Part shown: positions 1-11,599 of the stretch, in pieces
Position numbering within the stretch: the first letter of the stretch is position 1
How the letters are laid out: every line of letters starts with the position of its first letter
NCBI GenBank assembly: GCA_006176705.1
Contig: QRFJ01000060.1
Span: 293,501-357,500 of the forward strand
DNA from: Cocos nucifera
Lineage: Eukaryota > Streptophyta > Magnoliopsida > Arecales > Arecaceae
Length of the DNA: 64,000 bases
Direction: 5' to 3'
The notes under the pieces: model-generated
The model's input: only the letters and a program-made list of their open reading frames with translations
Database searches by the model: none
Told to the model about the DNA's origin: nothing
Translations under genes and position numbers: made by a program

Positions 1-977
1 AAATTCCTAAGTAGGGAGACTAGAAAGTGGATATAGGTGTTGGGTTCGGTACTGAACCATTATAAATTTATTATATTTATGATTGTGTGATTGTCTATTT
101 TTAGTTTTCTCTCATTTACTATATCCCTCTTCTTGCACTTCACAAGCACACTTTTAAATTGATAGTTAGTGGATATACTTGTTCTAATTATGAGACATTT
201 GAAAATCCAATTCATGCTCCCTCTTGGATTGCTACTTCTTGGCAACAAGGATCACTTAAAATATAAATATTCGATAATGACCAATAAAGGCTAGATCTTG
301 CAATGCATAATGAAGATCCGAGTGGTGAGAATATACTGGTTGACCAATAAGATGGTTCAAAGTCTGTCTATCGGATCAACTTGAATTCAAGATGATAGGA
401 TTGGGGATGCTTCATTAGGTTCATAAATTTAGAGAGAAAATGCTAGAGGAGAGAGAAGTTAATAAGTGGATCAAGGCTGATTAGATGACATTGCCTGGCA
501 TCTTGATCAATCTAATCAAGATGATTTAATTAAATTATGATTGAATTAGTATACAGATGACTCAATAGAAATCGAGAGTAGCCAAAATCTAACAATTTGA
601 CAAAGATTAAGGTAGGTGCCAACATGCTATCTATAGTTGTGGATCAAAATCCTTTCATCAGGGTCCATCAAAATTACTGAGTGAAAATTTTTTAATAGAT
701 CTAACATTAGAGAGAGAAATAATCTAAACAAAGAAACTAGAGATAGAAAGAGGGAAGAGAGAAACTGATCAGAGGAGGGAGGGAAGAGAGAGATAGTCTT
801 TTTTTTCTTTCTTTTCCTTCTTTTCTTTTTCCTATTTTTCCTTCCCTTTCTTTCCTAGTTTCTTGGCAAATAAAATAGGGCATATATGCATGATCCTCTC
901 TAGGATCTACGAGAAGGCTTGGTCGTTGGTGTTGGGCCTTCACTACTAGAAGATCAGTGGCCAAGCATGGTAGCAGC
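1..977. other. Unassigned AT-rich intergenic sequence
   Basis: I see no gene, LTR end or RNA gene here. Short open frames lack any recognisable motif. The stretch at about 720-880 is purine-rich then T-rich low-complexity sequence, which accounts for the Lys/Glu-rich frame on the minus strand. The last three bases before position 981 (ATG) are the target-site copy of the CACTA element that follows. Confidence 0.5.
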
Positions 978-980
978 ATG

Positions 981-3167
981 CACTACAAGAAAATTAGGTA
1001 TTATCGATGGCTAATTGCCATTGGTAATACTATTAACGACAACATCTCATTGCTAAATGATTGATGGAAATAATCTTGTTGCTAATTATCATTATTAGAG
1101 ATTACAAAAATTTCATCGCTAATAATGATAATTAGCGACAGAAGATGTCAGCGCTAATACTTTATTATTTTATTTTTTAATTAAAATTTAAAAGATATTA
1201 GTGATAGCATATTCTATCCCTAACATCGTCACTAATAATTTTTTTAAAAATTTATTATTAAAAATTTTTCTTAATTAAAATTTTTAAAAATTAGTAGCAA
1301 TAGCATTTTCTGGTGCTAATGATGTTGCTAATATTTTTTTTAATTTTTTTAAAAATATAGTTAAATATTTTAAAATTTATTTTAATCATAATAATAAATA
1401 ATTATTTTTTTTAATTGACCAGAGGCTTGAGGAGGTGTGAGGTAGTCAAGGGCTCATCGCCAAGTTCTCGGAGAGGCGGGAGGCGATCGAGGGCTTGGGA
1501 AGGCAGAAGGCAGCCGAGGGCTTTAGGAGGTAGGAGGCGGCTAGAGGCTCAAGGAGGTGAGAGGTGGTCGGAGGCTTGGAAAGGTGGTCGAGGGCATGGG
1601 GAGGTGGGAGGCGGTTAAGGGCTTGGGGAGGCAAGAGGTGGAGGATGGGGGCTAGGGGAGGTGGGAGCGGTCGAGGCTCGTGATTTGGGGCTCGAAAAAA
1701 TGGAAGGTAGTTAGAGGCTCAGGGAGGTAGGATGCTCAGGGACGCCAGATCCGATGATGCAGCGAGGGAAAACGGAGATCGGATGACCAAAGATAGGGAA
1801 AATAGGGGAGCGGTGGGGTGACTGGAGGTGGGGGAAAGAGAGGGTGGGGGGAAATGAAGGGGGTAGGGGGAAATGGGGGCACATAGGGCAAAATGAGGGC
1901 ACGCGGGCGTGCAGGGGTAAATGAGGGCACGAAAAGAAAAAAAAATTTTTGGTATAAAGGCCGGATTGGATCATGAATGATCCCGATCCAATCTGGTTTC
2001 TTGATCGAGTCCTAATGTTGGATCTGAACCTAATCCAATAGAAGATTGGATTGGACCGGATCGGATCCATGGTCAAAAATTTTATCCCATTGGATCATTT
2101 GGGTTGGGCCAATCAGATCGAGTCGGGTCTATATATAATCCCACTTTATTTGCTTTATGATTTACATATTGGATCCAATACTGAATTTGGATCGAACCAG
2201 ATCCAAATTTAGTAAATCTAGATCATTTTTTAATTTCATGTTTTATAAGTTATCTTTAAAGATAATTCCTGCACTAGTATATATTTTCTTTTTCATCCGT
2301 CCTATCCTTTTTCAAAAAAAAAAAATATTTTGATAAAAAAAACTCAAAATCAACTTGACTATCAATTGAGCCATATTCCAACTCGAATCTAAATCTTAAT
2401 CATTAAAACATATTATAACATAATATTATATTTTAAAATATTAAATAATAATATATATTATATAAAATATAATATTATTAAAATTATGTATATTTGATTA
2501 GATTTGTGAGATTTTAAATTGAATATTTTGCTATTCAAGTTCAATAATAATTAAAATGGGTTAAGTCGAGCAATCTTTTCCTTGCTTAGTTAATTTGCAT
2601 CCCTAAGACTGATGATGGCCTATCCAAAGTGAGTTTTGATAATGTCACCGAAGTAAATTATGGGCTCTTGTTTCTTATTATTATTCTTAATAGATAAATA
2701 AATACTTCATCACATGAGTATACCGTCCGATCAATGGACCTATCAAAATTATTATTATTTTTATTAGCAATAATAATACACAGTTGCTAATAACTATGCT
2801 CCATCACTAATAATCATAAAATAAAAAAAAATAAAATTATTTTTTATAGTAATGATGAGATGCCTTCACTAATAAGTATGCTCCATCATTAATAATAATT
2901 AAATTAAATTAAAAAAATAAAATTATTTTTTATTAATGATAATAAGTGTCAGTACGTTGTTAATAAATATGCTTTATTACTAATAATTATAAAATTAAAT
3001 TAAAAAAATAAAATTATTTTTTATTAATGACGATAAGACGCTATTGCTAAAAGCCAAAAATTTTATTGCTAATAAATTTTTTTACGATGGCATAAATGTT
3101 GGTTGTTGTATGTCGCCGGTAAAAGTTGTTATTAGCAACGACGCTAATACCGTGTTTTCCTGTAGTG
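981..3167. mobile_element. Non-autonomous CACTA (En/Spm-type) DNA transposon
   Basis: The left end begins CACTACAAGAAAA and the right end, read on the minus strand, begins CACTACAGGAAAA. The inverted ends stay alignable for about 25 bases (both contain GGTATTA at the same offset). The element is flanked by a perfect 3-bp target duplication, ATG at 978-980 and ATG at 3168-3170, the expected size for CACTA transposons. The interior has many short copies of a motif like GCTAATAATGATAATTAGC near both ends (subterminal repeats), a purine-rich minisatellite and AT-rich filler. There is no transposase reading frame, so it must have been moved by enzyme supplied from elsewhere. No source element for these ends is visible in the window, because the ends of the CACTA nest at 7.4-27.9 kb differ. 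Confidence 0.88.
1415..1740 (+). repeat. Purine-rich minisatellite inside the CACTA element
   Basis: Degenerate tandem units of roughly 30-36 bases built on GAGGCTTGGGGAGGTGGGAG. They differ by point changes and small indels. The Gly/Arg-rich frame here (and the Pro-rich frame opposite) is a by-product of the repeat, not evidence of a gene. A similar G-rich tract without clear units continues to about 1,930. Confidence 0.6.
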
Positions 3168-3229
3168 ATGGTGGTGGAACTGCTGCAGCCGGATAGTGAT
3201 GGTGGTGGAACTGCTGCAGCCGGATAGTG
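3168..3229 (+). repeat. Perfect 31-bp tandem duplication abutting the CACTA end
   Basis: Two identical 31-base units, 3168-3198 and 3199-3229, each starting ATGGTGGTGGAACTGCTGCA. The first begins exactly at the target-site copy next to the transposon's right end. Confidence 0.85.
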
Positions 3230-4531
3230 CTCGAGTAAAAAAAATAGGAAAAGAATAAGAAAACAGGGCTCAATCCTCCAACCCATAAATCCCTTGATGT
3301 TCGACGACCAAGGCTCCGGCCATGACTGCACACCATCATGAAGAAGATGAAGGCTTCGACGATGAGCCCCAAAGACAAAGATGGCCAAAAAGAATGAATA
3401 GCATTAGGAATTTCCAAAAAAATAGAGGAAAAATAGGGCTCGGCTTTTTAAAAAGAAATCCAGCGATGGCTAGCTAAAATTAGAGCTTCTATGGGTGAGG
3501 TAGAAGGAGAAGAGGGTAATCAAAAGATGCTGGATTCTTATCTCGCTTCTGGCGACCTATGGTGACGGTCATAGTGTTGGCGGTGGTTGACAATCAGGAA
3601 AAAAATAAAAAAAACCTAGCAACTAATACTGATGTCGCCGGTAATCATCAATGAAAAGAATAAAAAAGGAGGTGAAAGGCTCTAAATAGAGCTAGGGGCA
3701 CTGGAATCCGCTTCAAAGTTGGATTCCATCTAGAACTAGGGGAGAAGAAAACTCTTATCATGAGTCTTTCTTTGTTTCTTTTTTTCTTTTTTGTTTTTGG
3801 CTGTAGTTTGCTTCTAGACCATTTCAAATGTTTAGGCCGGATACATTTCTATGCCAGTCAAATGAGCCTAGCCTAGGTCATTTTGGGATTGGGTATTATA
3901 ATTTTCTATGCCACTTTCCCACGATCAACTAAATATATAAAAATAATTTTTGTAGGTATCATATATCCAGGCTTCAACTTCACATGAAAAATATTTCAAT
4001 GAGATAAAATTCTTTGTGCAAACCTAACAAATCCTAAAAGACTATGTCTGATTATATATTGATACATGATGAGCCATCTTCTACTCTAGAAGAATTAATT
4101 GTTTCTATGATTAAAAAAAAATGAAAAGGGGTTAAAAAAGAAAAGCATGAAAAGTAGGATCAAGGATATGGATTTTGAGTCACGTATAAATCAGTGAGAC
4201 AACCATCCAATAGGAGCACAATAAATTGTGAGAAGTTAAGGGCAAAAACATGAATGCTAAATGAAACCAGAGCTAAAGCATGAAGAAGAGAGCTACAAAA
4301 GAAATGTACTTTTGCATCAACGCTCACAAGAAGGAGGATGCTAATGAGATGAGTATTAAGACTCTAAGTCTATAAACATAGTCAAGAAAATAGTTTTCTT
4401 TATATTATTTATAGTGTTTAACATCTATTTCTATATAAGTATCCTGAATATATGATATGCGAAAATGGGTACATTGACTATGCGAGGTAAAAGCAATCAA
4501 ACATGACTAAGTATTTGCATGATGATGAAAG
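3230..4531. other. Unassigned intergenic sequence
   Basis: No coding frame with recognisable motifs and no terminal repeats found. The segment runs from the tandem duplication to the left edge of the gag-only LTR element. Its last five bases (GAAAG, 4527-4531) appear to be that element's target-site copy. Confidence 0.45.
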
Positions 4532-5289
4532 TATTAGAATAATCGGTAGCTTTGTATCAATTATTATCCTACATGGCTGTTCGAAACCACAACCGAGGAC
4601 CGATCTCTTGCGTAGACCTGGGTGTTAAACAAGAAATACAAAGAAGAACAAGGAAAGAGGATGGTAACCCCAGGTTTGGCGTTGGAACTAGAGAGAAAAG
4701 AGAAGAGAGTTAGTGAGAAAAATTCTGTATTGATTTTTTGTTAAAATTATTACAATACCTGAATTTATATATCATAATATTTTTGCCACATGAATCCTAA
4801 TAAATCCAAACCCTAGCTGAAAAATTTTTCTTAGCTAACTTATACATGAAAGCACTCACCGAGTTCATGTACACCCATATCTCACATGCTCTTATCCATA
4901 GACTTAATCCATAGTCCAAACTACAAGTTAGCCATCTTAAGACCTTTCAAACCAAGCCTTAAGATCTCTTGGATCAAACCCAATCCAAGACCAAATAGAT
5001 GACCTTATGTAAATCTTTTAGCCGTATTCAAGCCAGCTCGATGGAGGCTCCAGTCGGCTTGACTGCATATCATGCCATAGATTTTTGAAACACCATTCTC
5101 CATCTATCTGAGAGAGCCGACTTGATCTCAGTTTGAGCTAGCTTAACTTATATCTGAGCCGACTCCACCTGTGTGCCAGCCTCTTTTCTTGACTGATTTC
5201 TTCACCGACCAATCCTAGCCTTCTAGAACTAATACCCTAACTCCTCTTATGATCTTCCAAGGCTTGGGAGCACTATAATAATATCTATA
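4532..5289 (-). repeat. 3' LTR of the gag-only element (left copy)
   Basis: 758 bases, clearly alignable over its length with 6946-7401 plus 27938-28265. Shared landmarks include the AGAATAATCG start, CTATTCGAAAC/CTGTTCGAAAC and the run GGGAGCAC near the end. The terminal bases have mutated from TG..CA, and many substitutions separate the two LTRs, so insertion is old. Confidence 0.75.
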
Positions 5290-5309
5290 ATCTTCACCTT
5301 AGTGTCCCC
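5290..5309 (-). other. Polypurine tract of the gag-only element
   Basis: Directly inside the 3' LTR. On the minus strand it reads GGGGACACTAAGGTGAAGAT, purine-rich and immediately followed by the LTR, the position where plus-strand DNA synthesis is primed in LTR elements. Decayed, so called by position as much as by sequence. Confidence 0.5.
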
Positions 5310-6202
5310 AAGTCTTGGCATACCTGGCAACATTTTTCTGCATGATCCCACTATCGATGCATGCTCTGACAGATTCTTATGCAAACCATGCCATCACCAA
5401 CCTTCTTCAGCCTTTGTACATCCTTGGAGATCTTTGGGATGATCACCTTCATAACTGAAGATCTTGCCTTGCTCCTTGGTACCATCCTAAAACTTGTAAA
5501 TAATCTTCTGCTTGATAGCTGCATCACTTTTTTTTTTACTTTTCTAGAAAAACCACAGCGTTCTTGTATCGACACTCACTGCATATCCTAACGTGGTCTT
5601 CTTAGAACTTCGTCTGTTTACCTGCACATGCCACTCCACATGGAACTATGCATTTTCGGTGTTGGTGCTGGGATATAGGTCCTTCCCTAGCATTCCTCCA
5701 CTCTAAACTCATGTCAAATTTCTCTCCACCTGTGAAGCCATCTCTATATAGTGCTCCACTTAAACCTAAAGTTCATTTGATGCTATAGAAAAATCTAACT
5801 CTATACCTGAGTCATCCGAAGCCAACCACTCAATACTGTCTTGCTGAGCTTGCCGCTATACCTTAAACACCATTGCTATCCCTTCAAACCCTTTGCACTC
5901 TGCAGATTCCTTCAAAGCCATCTTAGATATACTGCACCCTATAGGCTCCTCCGAAACTATTAAGATTTCATCCAAATTTTCACTTTCAGCGATTGAATCG
6001 ATGGAATCATTATCCCTCTTTTCTCCTTCCTTTCACTTCTTCCAAAGCGAAGACCTCCGCTTAAAGTTTCCTACTTCACCATACTTGAAGCACTTTCTAG
6101 TCTCCTTGTTACCCTTATACTCGCCCTTTTCTTACCTTTCCTGGCCTTTTCTGAAACTGCAAGACCCTCCTGGAACACTTTTCTCTTCGTCATCTATTCT
6201 CG
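5310..6202 (-). pseudogene. Decayed 3' half of gag region (zinc-knuckle remnant)
   Basis: Minus-strand reading around 6060-6110 gives CFKYGEVGNFKRR, which aligns with a retroviral-type zinc knuckle (C-x2-C-G-x3-H-x4-C). The second Cys is Tyr and the His is Asn, so zinc binding is lost. Downstream, an open segment at 5351-5575 (74 residues, Lys/Arg-rich, with QLSSRRLFTSFRMVPRS) continues the same decayed protein but matches nothing I can name. Several frameshifts and stops lie between the two. No protease Asp-Ser-Gly motif was found. It follows the gag core at 6203-6675 and ends at the 3' LTR. Confidence 0.5.
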
Positions 6203-6675
6203 CTAATCATTAAACTTGAGAGCTGATATGATTTCCTTGCATACTAGTATCTTCTTACCATACAATAGCGTTGTCACCAATGGATCGAAACTCTTGGATA
6301 GCAAACATAGTAACAATAAGCCCTTGTCCTCCTCTTTAAGCTCCACCCCAATATTGAGCAAATCCATGCTCATCTGGTCAAACCGCTGAATATGCTCCAT
6401 AACATTCTCACCTTCTTGCATTCGAAGGCTATACAGTTGTTTTTTCAGCATTAGTTTATTGCATATATTTTTTTCATGTACAATTGGTGCAATCTTGACC
6501 ATAAATTCTTGGATATTCTCTCCTCCAACATGCTATACAAAATCTCATCTATCAGACAAGTCTTAATCGTGGCACATATCTTTTTCTCAAAGAACACCAA
6601 TATCTTATCTATCATCTGCTCTAGCCTATCCTCTAAGATCGAATCCAATCCTATCTGAACCAGCAGATCCTCCAC
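6203..6675 (-). pseudogene. gag polyprotein remnant, copia type
   Basis: Two overlapping minus-strand frames together resemble the plant copia gag core (UBN2/DUF4219-like). The upstream part (6451-6675) contains ILYSMLEERISKNLWSRLHQLYM, equivalent to the usual 'A-x2-W-x2-L-x2-Y' segment. The downstream part (6203-6502) contains LYSLRMQEGENVMEHIQRFD and 'LL-x-SLP-x-S-x4-V'-type sequence (CLLSKSFDPLVTTLL). The family protein forms the particle shell and packages element RNA. A frameshift at about 6,450-6,500 separates the two parts, and the N-terminal start codon is not clear. It lies between the tRNA-Met primer site and the zinc-knuckle remnant, in the order expected for gag. Certainly non-functional as it stands. 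Confidence 0.65.
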
Positions 6676-6930
6676 TCTAATCTTTCACATGCTGAAACTT
6701 TTCTTTCCATCAAAATTTTCAAATCCAACCTTCAACCCGCTAATCTTCATGATCAAATCGAATAAAAAATAGCATAGGACATTGATCTAAAAAATTTCTT
6801 AACTAAGGGAGGATGGATAGCAACCCTTAGATCTCTTGCTTTATCATAAATTCTAAAGAAAATCTTAGATCTAAAACCTCATTGCCTTCTCTTTTGAAAA
6901 ACTGATCTTTTCTTCCTCTATGCTCAACCA

Positions 6931-6943
6931 GGCTCTGATACCA
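6931..6943 (-). other. Primer-binding site (initiator tRNA-Met)
   Basis: Minus strand reads TGGTATCAGAGCC, two bases inside the 5' LTR. This is the standard plant copia primer site, complementary to the 3' end of initiator tRNA-Met. A second, poorer copy (TGGTATCAAAGC) occurs on the minus strand near 6,963-6,975 inside the LTR. Confidence 0.8.
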
Positions 6944-6945
6944 AC

Positions 6946-7401
6946 TGTTAGAATAATCGACAGCTTTGATACCAATTGTTATGTCCTATGGCTATTCGAA
7001 ACTACAATCGAGGATTGATCTCTTGAGTAGACCTGGGTGTCAAACCAGAAATACAAAGAAGAGCAAGGAAAGGGGGCGGCAATCCTAGGTTTGGTGTTGA
7101 AACTAGAGAAAAAAGAAAAAAAAGTTAAAGAGAAAAGCTCTATATTGATTTCTTGTTAAAATTATTATAATACCTGAATTTATATATCCTAAAATTTTTG
7201 CTATACCACATGAATTCTAATAAATCCAAACCCTAGCTAAAATTTTTTTTAGCTAACCAATACATGAAAGCACTCATCGAGCCTATGTACATCCATGTCT
7301 CCCATGCTCTTATCCTATAGACTTAATCTATAGTTCAAACCATGAGTTAGCCATCTTAAGACCTCTCAAACCAGATCTTAAGATTTCTTAAATCAAATTT
7401 A
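6946..7401 (-). repeat. 5' LTR of the gag-only element, part 1 (before the CACTA insertion)
   Basis: Starts TGTTAGAATAATCG on the plus strand (the LTR's terminal bases read from the far end) and aligns with 4532-4984 of the left LTR. It stops at the CACTA insertion. The last three bases, TTA (7399-7401), are the diverged target-site copy of that transposon. Confidence 0.75.
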
Positions 7402-8147
7402 TACTACTATAGAATAGGGCTATGGCAGTGGTTATCAACCACTGTCATAGCCTAAAAAATTACTGGCATAGGCTATGATAGCGGTTGGCTAACCATTGCC
7501 ACTATGGCTGTCACCGTAGGTCTATGGTAGCGGTTATAGCAGTGGTTAAGTAAACCACTACCATATATAGCTTATAGTAGCGGTTCCAAACTGCTACAAT
7601 AGATTGACCTATAATAGCGATTTTGTAACAGTTGCTATAGTTTGACCTATGACAGCAATTTTTTAACCACTGTCATAGCTCTTTATAACAGCGGTTATAG
7701 AATCGCTGCTATAGATCTATGGCAGTGGTTATAGAACCGCTGCTATAGGTCTATGGCAGCGGATGGCATAAAGCCTACAACATGCTTGACATGCCTACGG
7801 CAATGGTTTTGCATTCGCTACCATAGCTTTTGAATAATAAGAAAAATATAAATTTTATAATTTTTATATTTTTACCTATTAAATATTGTTCAATAATACA
7901 AGAAAATATTATATCTTTATAACAGCGGTTATAGAATCGCTGCTATAGATCTATGGCAGTGGTTATAGAATCGCTGCTATAGGTCTATGGCAGCGGATGG
8001 CATAAAGCCTACAACATGCTTGACATGCCTACGGCAATGGTTTTGCATTCGCTACCATAGCTTTTGAATAATAAGAAAAATATAAATTTTATAATTTTTA
8101 TATTTTTACCTATTAAATATTGTTCAATAATACAAGAAAATATTATA
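7402..8147. repeat. Subterminal repeat array, gene-distal end of W
   Basis: About a dozen copies of a short palindromic unit, roughly CTATGGCAGCGGTT - few bases - AACCGCTGCCATAG, spaced about 35-45 bases apart, alternating with diverged copies. In En/Spm-type elements the subterminal motifs are where the second element protein binds to bring the ends together. That role is inferred here from family knowledge. Confidence 0.7.
7681..8147 (+). repeat. 234-bp tandem duplication within the W end
   Basis: 7681-7914 is repeated at 7915-8147 almost perfectly. The one difference I spotted is AGAACCGCTG versus AGAATCGCTG. Both copies start CTTTATAACAGCGGTTATAG and carry subterminal motifs plus AT-rich spacer, so the duplication increased motif number. 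Confidence 0.85.
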
Positions 8148-8218
8148 AATATAAGAATTTATAAAATGCTCAAATTTTATTACTACATAAAATTTATTAT
8201 AATATTTTTTAAAAAATA

Positions 8219-9298
8219 TTAAAAATTTCTTAAATCTATATCATCATCGTCATCAGAAGCTGGAGCTGGAGCCAAAGTTGGAGGGGTCGGAGCTATAAGA
8301 GCTGGAGCCGGAATGCCAGCGAACATGCTGTCAAGGTCTATAAAGTCAGCTCCAAAATACGTGCTGAGCCTCATCACCATCATGGTCAAGATGCCCTCTA
8401 GATGAGATGTGCACTCCTCAGCATGAGCAACCCGTGCTGTAGCCTGATCTACCCATGCCATAGCTTGAGCTGCCTGTGCCAACGCCTCCTCAAGCTGCTC
8501 CCGACTGACGATACTAAAAGCATGTGAAAAGATGACTGCCTTAGACCAATAGCTCATCGATGTATATTCGGGCCTGCATCAGATCCTTCTAGAGTGCTCA
8601 AGCCCCAAAACCTAAGATGGATGATCATGGAGGCCAGATGTGTTGGGGCCCTCACTCACGAGCGCATCTAACTGCTTCTATAATTATAAATTTAAATAAA
8701 ATTTTATAAGTAATACTATAATACTAATCATACTAATATATTTATTATTTATAAAAGTTTTTTCGATCATGATGTTCATCGACTTATCCTTCTTGTCCGT
8801 ACGACTGGATCAGAAGATCTCACTATAGTTGGACATCACCCTATCTCTCATCAGCTATAATAATAGATCAGTTTATCAAAAATATAAAAAAATATTAATT
8901 TAATTTATCTAATAAGATTCAGAATTTATTACCTCTCTATGCATACGACTGGCTACAGACTCATGATCGAGAGTGTGCATATACTCCTGGACTACCCGAT
9001 TCTGATGGAAGATAGCTTAACAAGTATTCAAATAAATAATAATTATTTAAATATAATTTTAAGTATATTAAAAAATTTAAAAGTTAGAAATTAAATCTCA
9101 AACTTTGGGCTCCTCCAATATCTAACCATCTCCTCCCGCTAACTCAAGGGACAGTCCTAAATCCGAGGAGCAAGCTCCTTCAGAGTGTCCTATCGGTGCT
9201 CGAGCTATCCTCTATGGAGCTTGATCTTGTAGTTTTGATACAACTCTTCAATCTTCTTTAGTCGAATATCTCAAGCTCTCTCATGATCTGAAAAGTCA
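8219..9298 (-). pseudogene. Second CACTA gene of W, 3' exons (Transposase_24-like protein)
   Basis: Final exon 8219-8557 (112 residues) contains an Ala/Gln-rich helix (REQLEEALAQAAQAMAWVDQAT), then a Pro/Ala stretch and an acidic tail (SDDDDDIDLRNF). It is the counterpart of the plus-strand tail in Z at 23,036-23,284 (MWIDQAMVWAAHAEEHTSHL ... DDDDIDLEDF). Further exons lie at about 8,570-9,290. The segment near 9,100-9,290 encodes the same block as Z 22,160-22,375 (KLKKIGELNQGYKIKLYRGW in Z). The reading is interrupted at 9,298 exactly where transposon Z is inserted, and continues at 23,755. The family protein is thought to bind subterminal repeats and assist excision. This copy is split and has stops, so it is not functional. 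Confidence 0.65.
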
Positions 9299-9301
9299 TA
9301 C

Positions 9302-10700
9302 CATTACTATAAAAGGGGGCTACGATAGCGCATACTATGGCAGCAATTTTTGAAATCGCTGCAATATGATCTACGATAATAGTTATAAAGAACCGCTGCT
9401 ATAGATCTACCTATAGCAGCGGTTACAAAGAACCATTGCCATAGGTCTGATATATGATAATAGTTTATTTTAACCGCTGCTATACGTCAATCTATGGCAG
9501 CGGTTATATGTAACCACCGCTATAGATCAAACCTATAGCAGCGATTTAGTGTAACCACTGTCATATCTTTTTTTTATATTTTTAATCTAAATATTATATA
9601 ATTTTAAAATTTAATGCTCATCTTCATCATTCATTATCTAAATAATTATCATTAGAATATCGTCACAAAAGATCGCCTCGATCCGATGGCCGTAGCTTCA
9701 TCGATCAAAAAAATTTGATTTTCATGACTATAATAGATGGAGACGTTTGATTGGTCTAGAAACTTACAATGATGATCTCAATAATGTTTGTAGCATACTA
9801 TCAAAGTTTTACTTCAATCGGATATTATTATCTTGATCAATTTAGTATAGGATAATTTCGATCGTTAAATAATAAATGAGTGATCAAAGGATCAGATGGC
9901 ATCCGATTATGAGATAATTTTTTTCATAAATGATCTTGGCTGCTATTTTAATCATTTTTATGGTGATGATCATATAATTTAACTCGTGGATCTAAGAACG
10001 ATCCAAAACTATACGTTTCTTGATAACCATTCTTAAACTTCATTGGTAATTATGCTCATGCTTTTGTAAGATCTGCTTAAAGTGAATAGTTCATACAAAA
10101 ATGATTTAAATTTTACGATCATCATTGTATAAAATCATTAAAATTATAGCAAAGATCATTTAACTAAAAAATTATCTCATAATCGGATGTCGTTTAATCC
10201 TTTGATCGCTTGTTTCTAATTTAACGATCGAAATTATTTCATACTAAAATAATTATGATAACAAAATCGGATTGAAGTGAAACTTCGATAATATGCTACA
10301 AATGTCACCAAGATTATCGTTATAGGTTTTTGAATCCATCAAAAATTTTCATCTATCAGATCATCGCATCGTCGTTCGTGATCATCAAAATCAAATTTTT
10401 TTAATCGATAAAGCTAGGACCATTGGATCAAGACGATCTTTTATGATGACACTCTAATGATAATTATTTAGATAATAAATGATGAAGATGGATATTAAAT
10501 TTTAAAATTATATAATATTTAGATTAAAAATATAAAAAATTAATTTTTAATATATGGCAGTAGTTACTGAAAATCGCTGCTATAGACCTATGGCAGTAGT
10601 TTTCTAGCTATTATGATAGACCTATGGCTATGGCAGCGGTTCAAAAACCGTTGTCATAGAGCTATGGCAGTAGTTTGAAACTGCTACCGTAGGTTAGGTT
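9302..10700 (+). repeat. Transposase-proximal end of Z: subterminal arrays around a large foldback
   Basis: Two subterminal arrays (9302-9,560 and about 10,550-10,700) flank an imperfect inverted repeat. The left arm is about 9,585-9,985 and the right arm about 10,110-10,520, with a loop of about 120 bases. Paired landmarks: TATCTAAATAATTATCATTAG on the left faces TAATGATAATTATTTAGATA on the right. Likewise AGATCGCCTCGATCCGATGG faces CCATTGGATCAAGACGATCT. The same foldback occurs in X (17,880-18,905) and W (26,600-27,575). Transcription through it would give a hairpin RNA (inference). Confidence 0.8.
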
Positions 10701-10714
10701 AAAATTAACGTGCC

Positions 10715-11430
10715 CCCAAATTAGGCTTCCTCCCATGCACTCTCTCTCTCTCCCTTCTCTTTGCTGTTGGTGAGACCCCACCCCTCTCCTTTCCCGACCA
10801 TCGCCGCCTCTCGGTGCCCCCTCCTCCCCGCTCACCCCCCATCTCTGGCTGCCCCCGCCTCTTGGCCCCTCGCCGACCCTCCCTGGTCAATCCCCTAACT
10901 CCCGCCACCCCCACCTCCATGCCGCCCCTCCTCATAACCGCACCTCCCCCCGACCTCCTCGTCACCATGCCCACCCCCGCCTCTCGGCCCCTCTCTGATC
11001 AATCTTCCAACCCTTGCTACCCCTACCTTCCAGGCTGCCCCTCTCCATCACCGTGCACCCCCCAACCTCCCCATCACCATGCCCCCCTGGGCCCCCAATC
11101 CCAGCCGCCCCTGCCTCTCGATGCCCCCCGCCCCTCCCTGCTCAACCCACAACCCCGCCACCCCCACCCTAGACCGCCCCTTCCTGTCACTACACACCAC
11201 CACCACCCTCCCCGGCCTCTCCGTCATGGTGCCCCCCGAGCCACCTCTCCCTCTCTCTCCCCTCTTTCACTCTCTTTCCTCTTTCTCTTTCTCTCTTTTC
11301 TCTCTCTATCTCACTATCTTGCTCTTATTTCGTAGGTTACCTCTAGTATCGTCGTCTTTCTCTAGCACCGTCGTCGATAATCCTCGGAGCTTTCGGTGCG
11401 ACCTACTATCCATAGCCATAGGTATATTTT
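10715..11430 (+). other. C/T-rich leader exon of Z
   Basis: Strongly pyrimidine-rich, ending CTATCCATAGCCATAG before GTATATTTTT, a plausible splice donor near 11,420. W has the inverted equivalent (25,690-26,435) with the same GCTCCGAGG-type block beside it, and X has a shorter one. Long Pro/Ser/Leu frames here come from the base bias. I read it as the untranslated first exon of the transposase gene. This is inferred from position and from conservation in three elements. Confidence 0.45.
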
Positions 11431-11599
11431 TTTAATTTTATAATATTATTTATTAATTATTTATAATATTTATAATAATTTTTAAAATTTTTATAATAAA
11501 TATTTTAAATTTTATAATTATCTATCGATCGTGAGTCATGTCGATGGGTAAGAGAACTCCTATTGATTGATTTTGGACCGTGCCAGTGGATTTTTATGT

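Noticed and set aside
7402..8147. Regularly spaced repeats resembling a CRISPR array
   Set aside because: Units are imperfect palindromes of variable spacing at transposon ends in a plant genome, with no cas genes.
10705..11435. Pro/Ser-rich and Arg/Gly-rich frames up to 173 residues
   Set aside because: These arise from pyrimidine-rich leader sequence shared by the CACTA elements. No family resemblance, and both strands are open because stop codons are rare in such composition.
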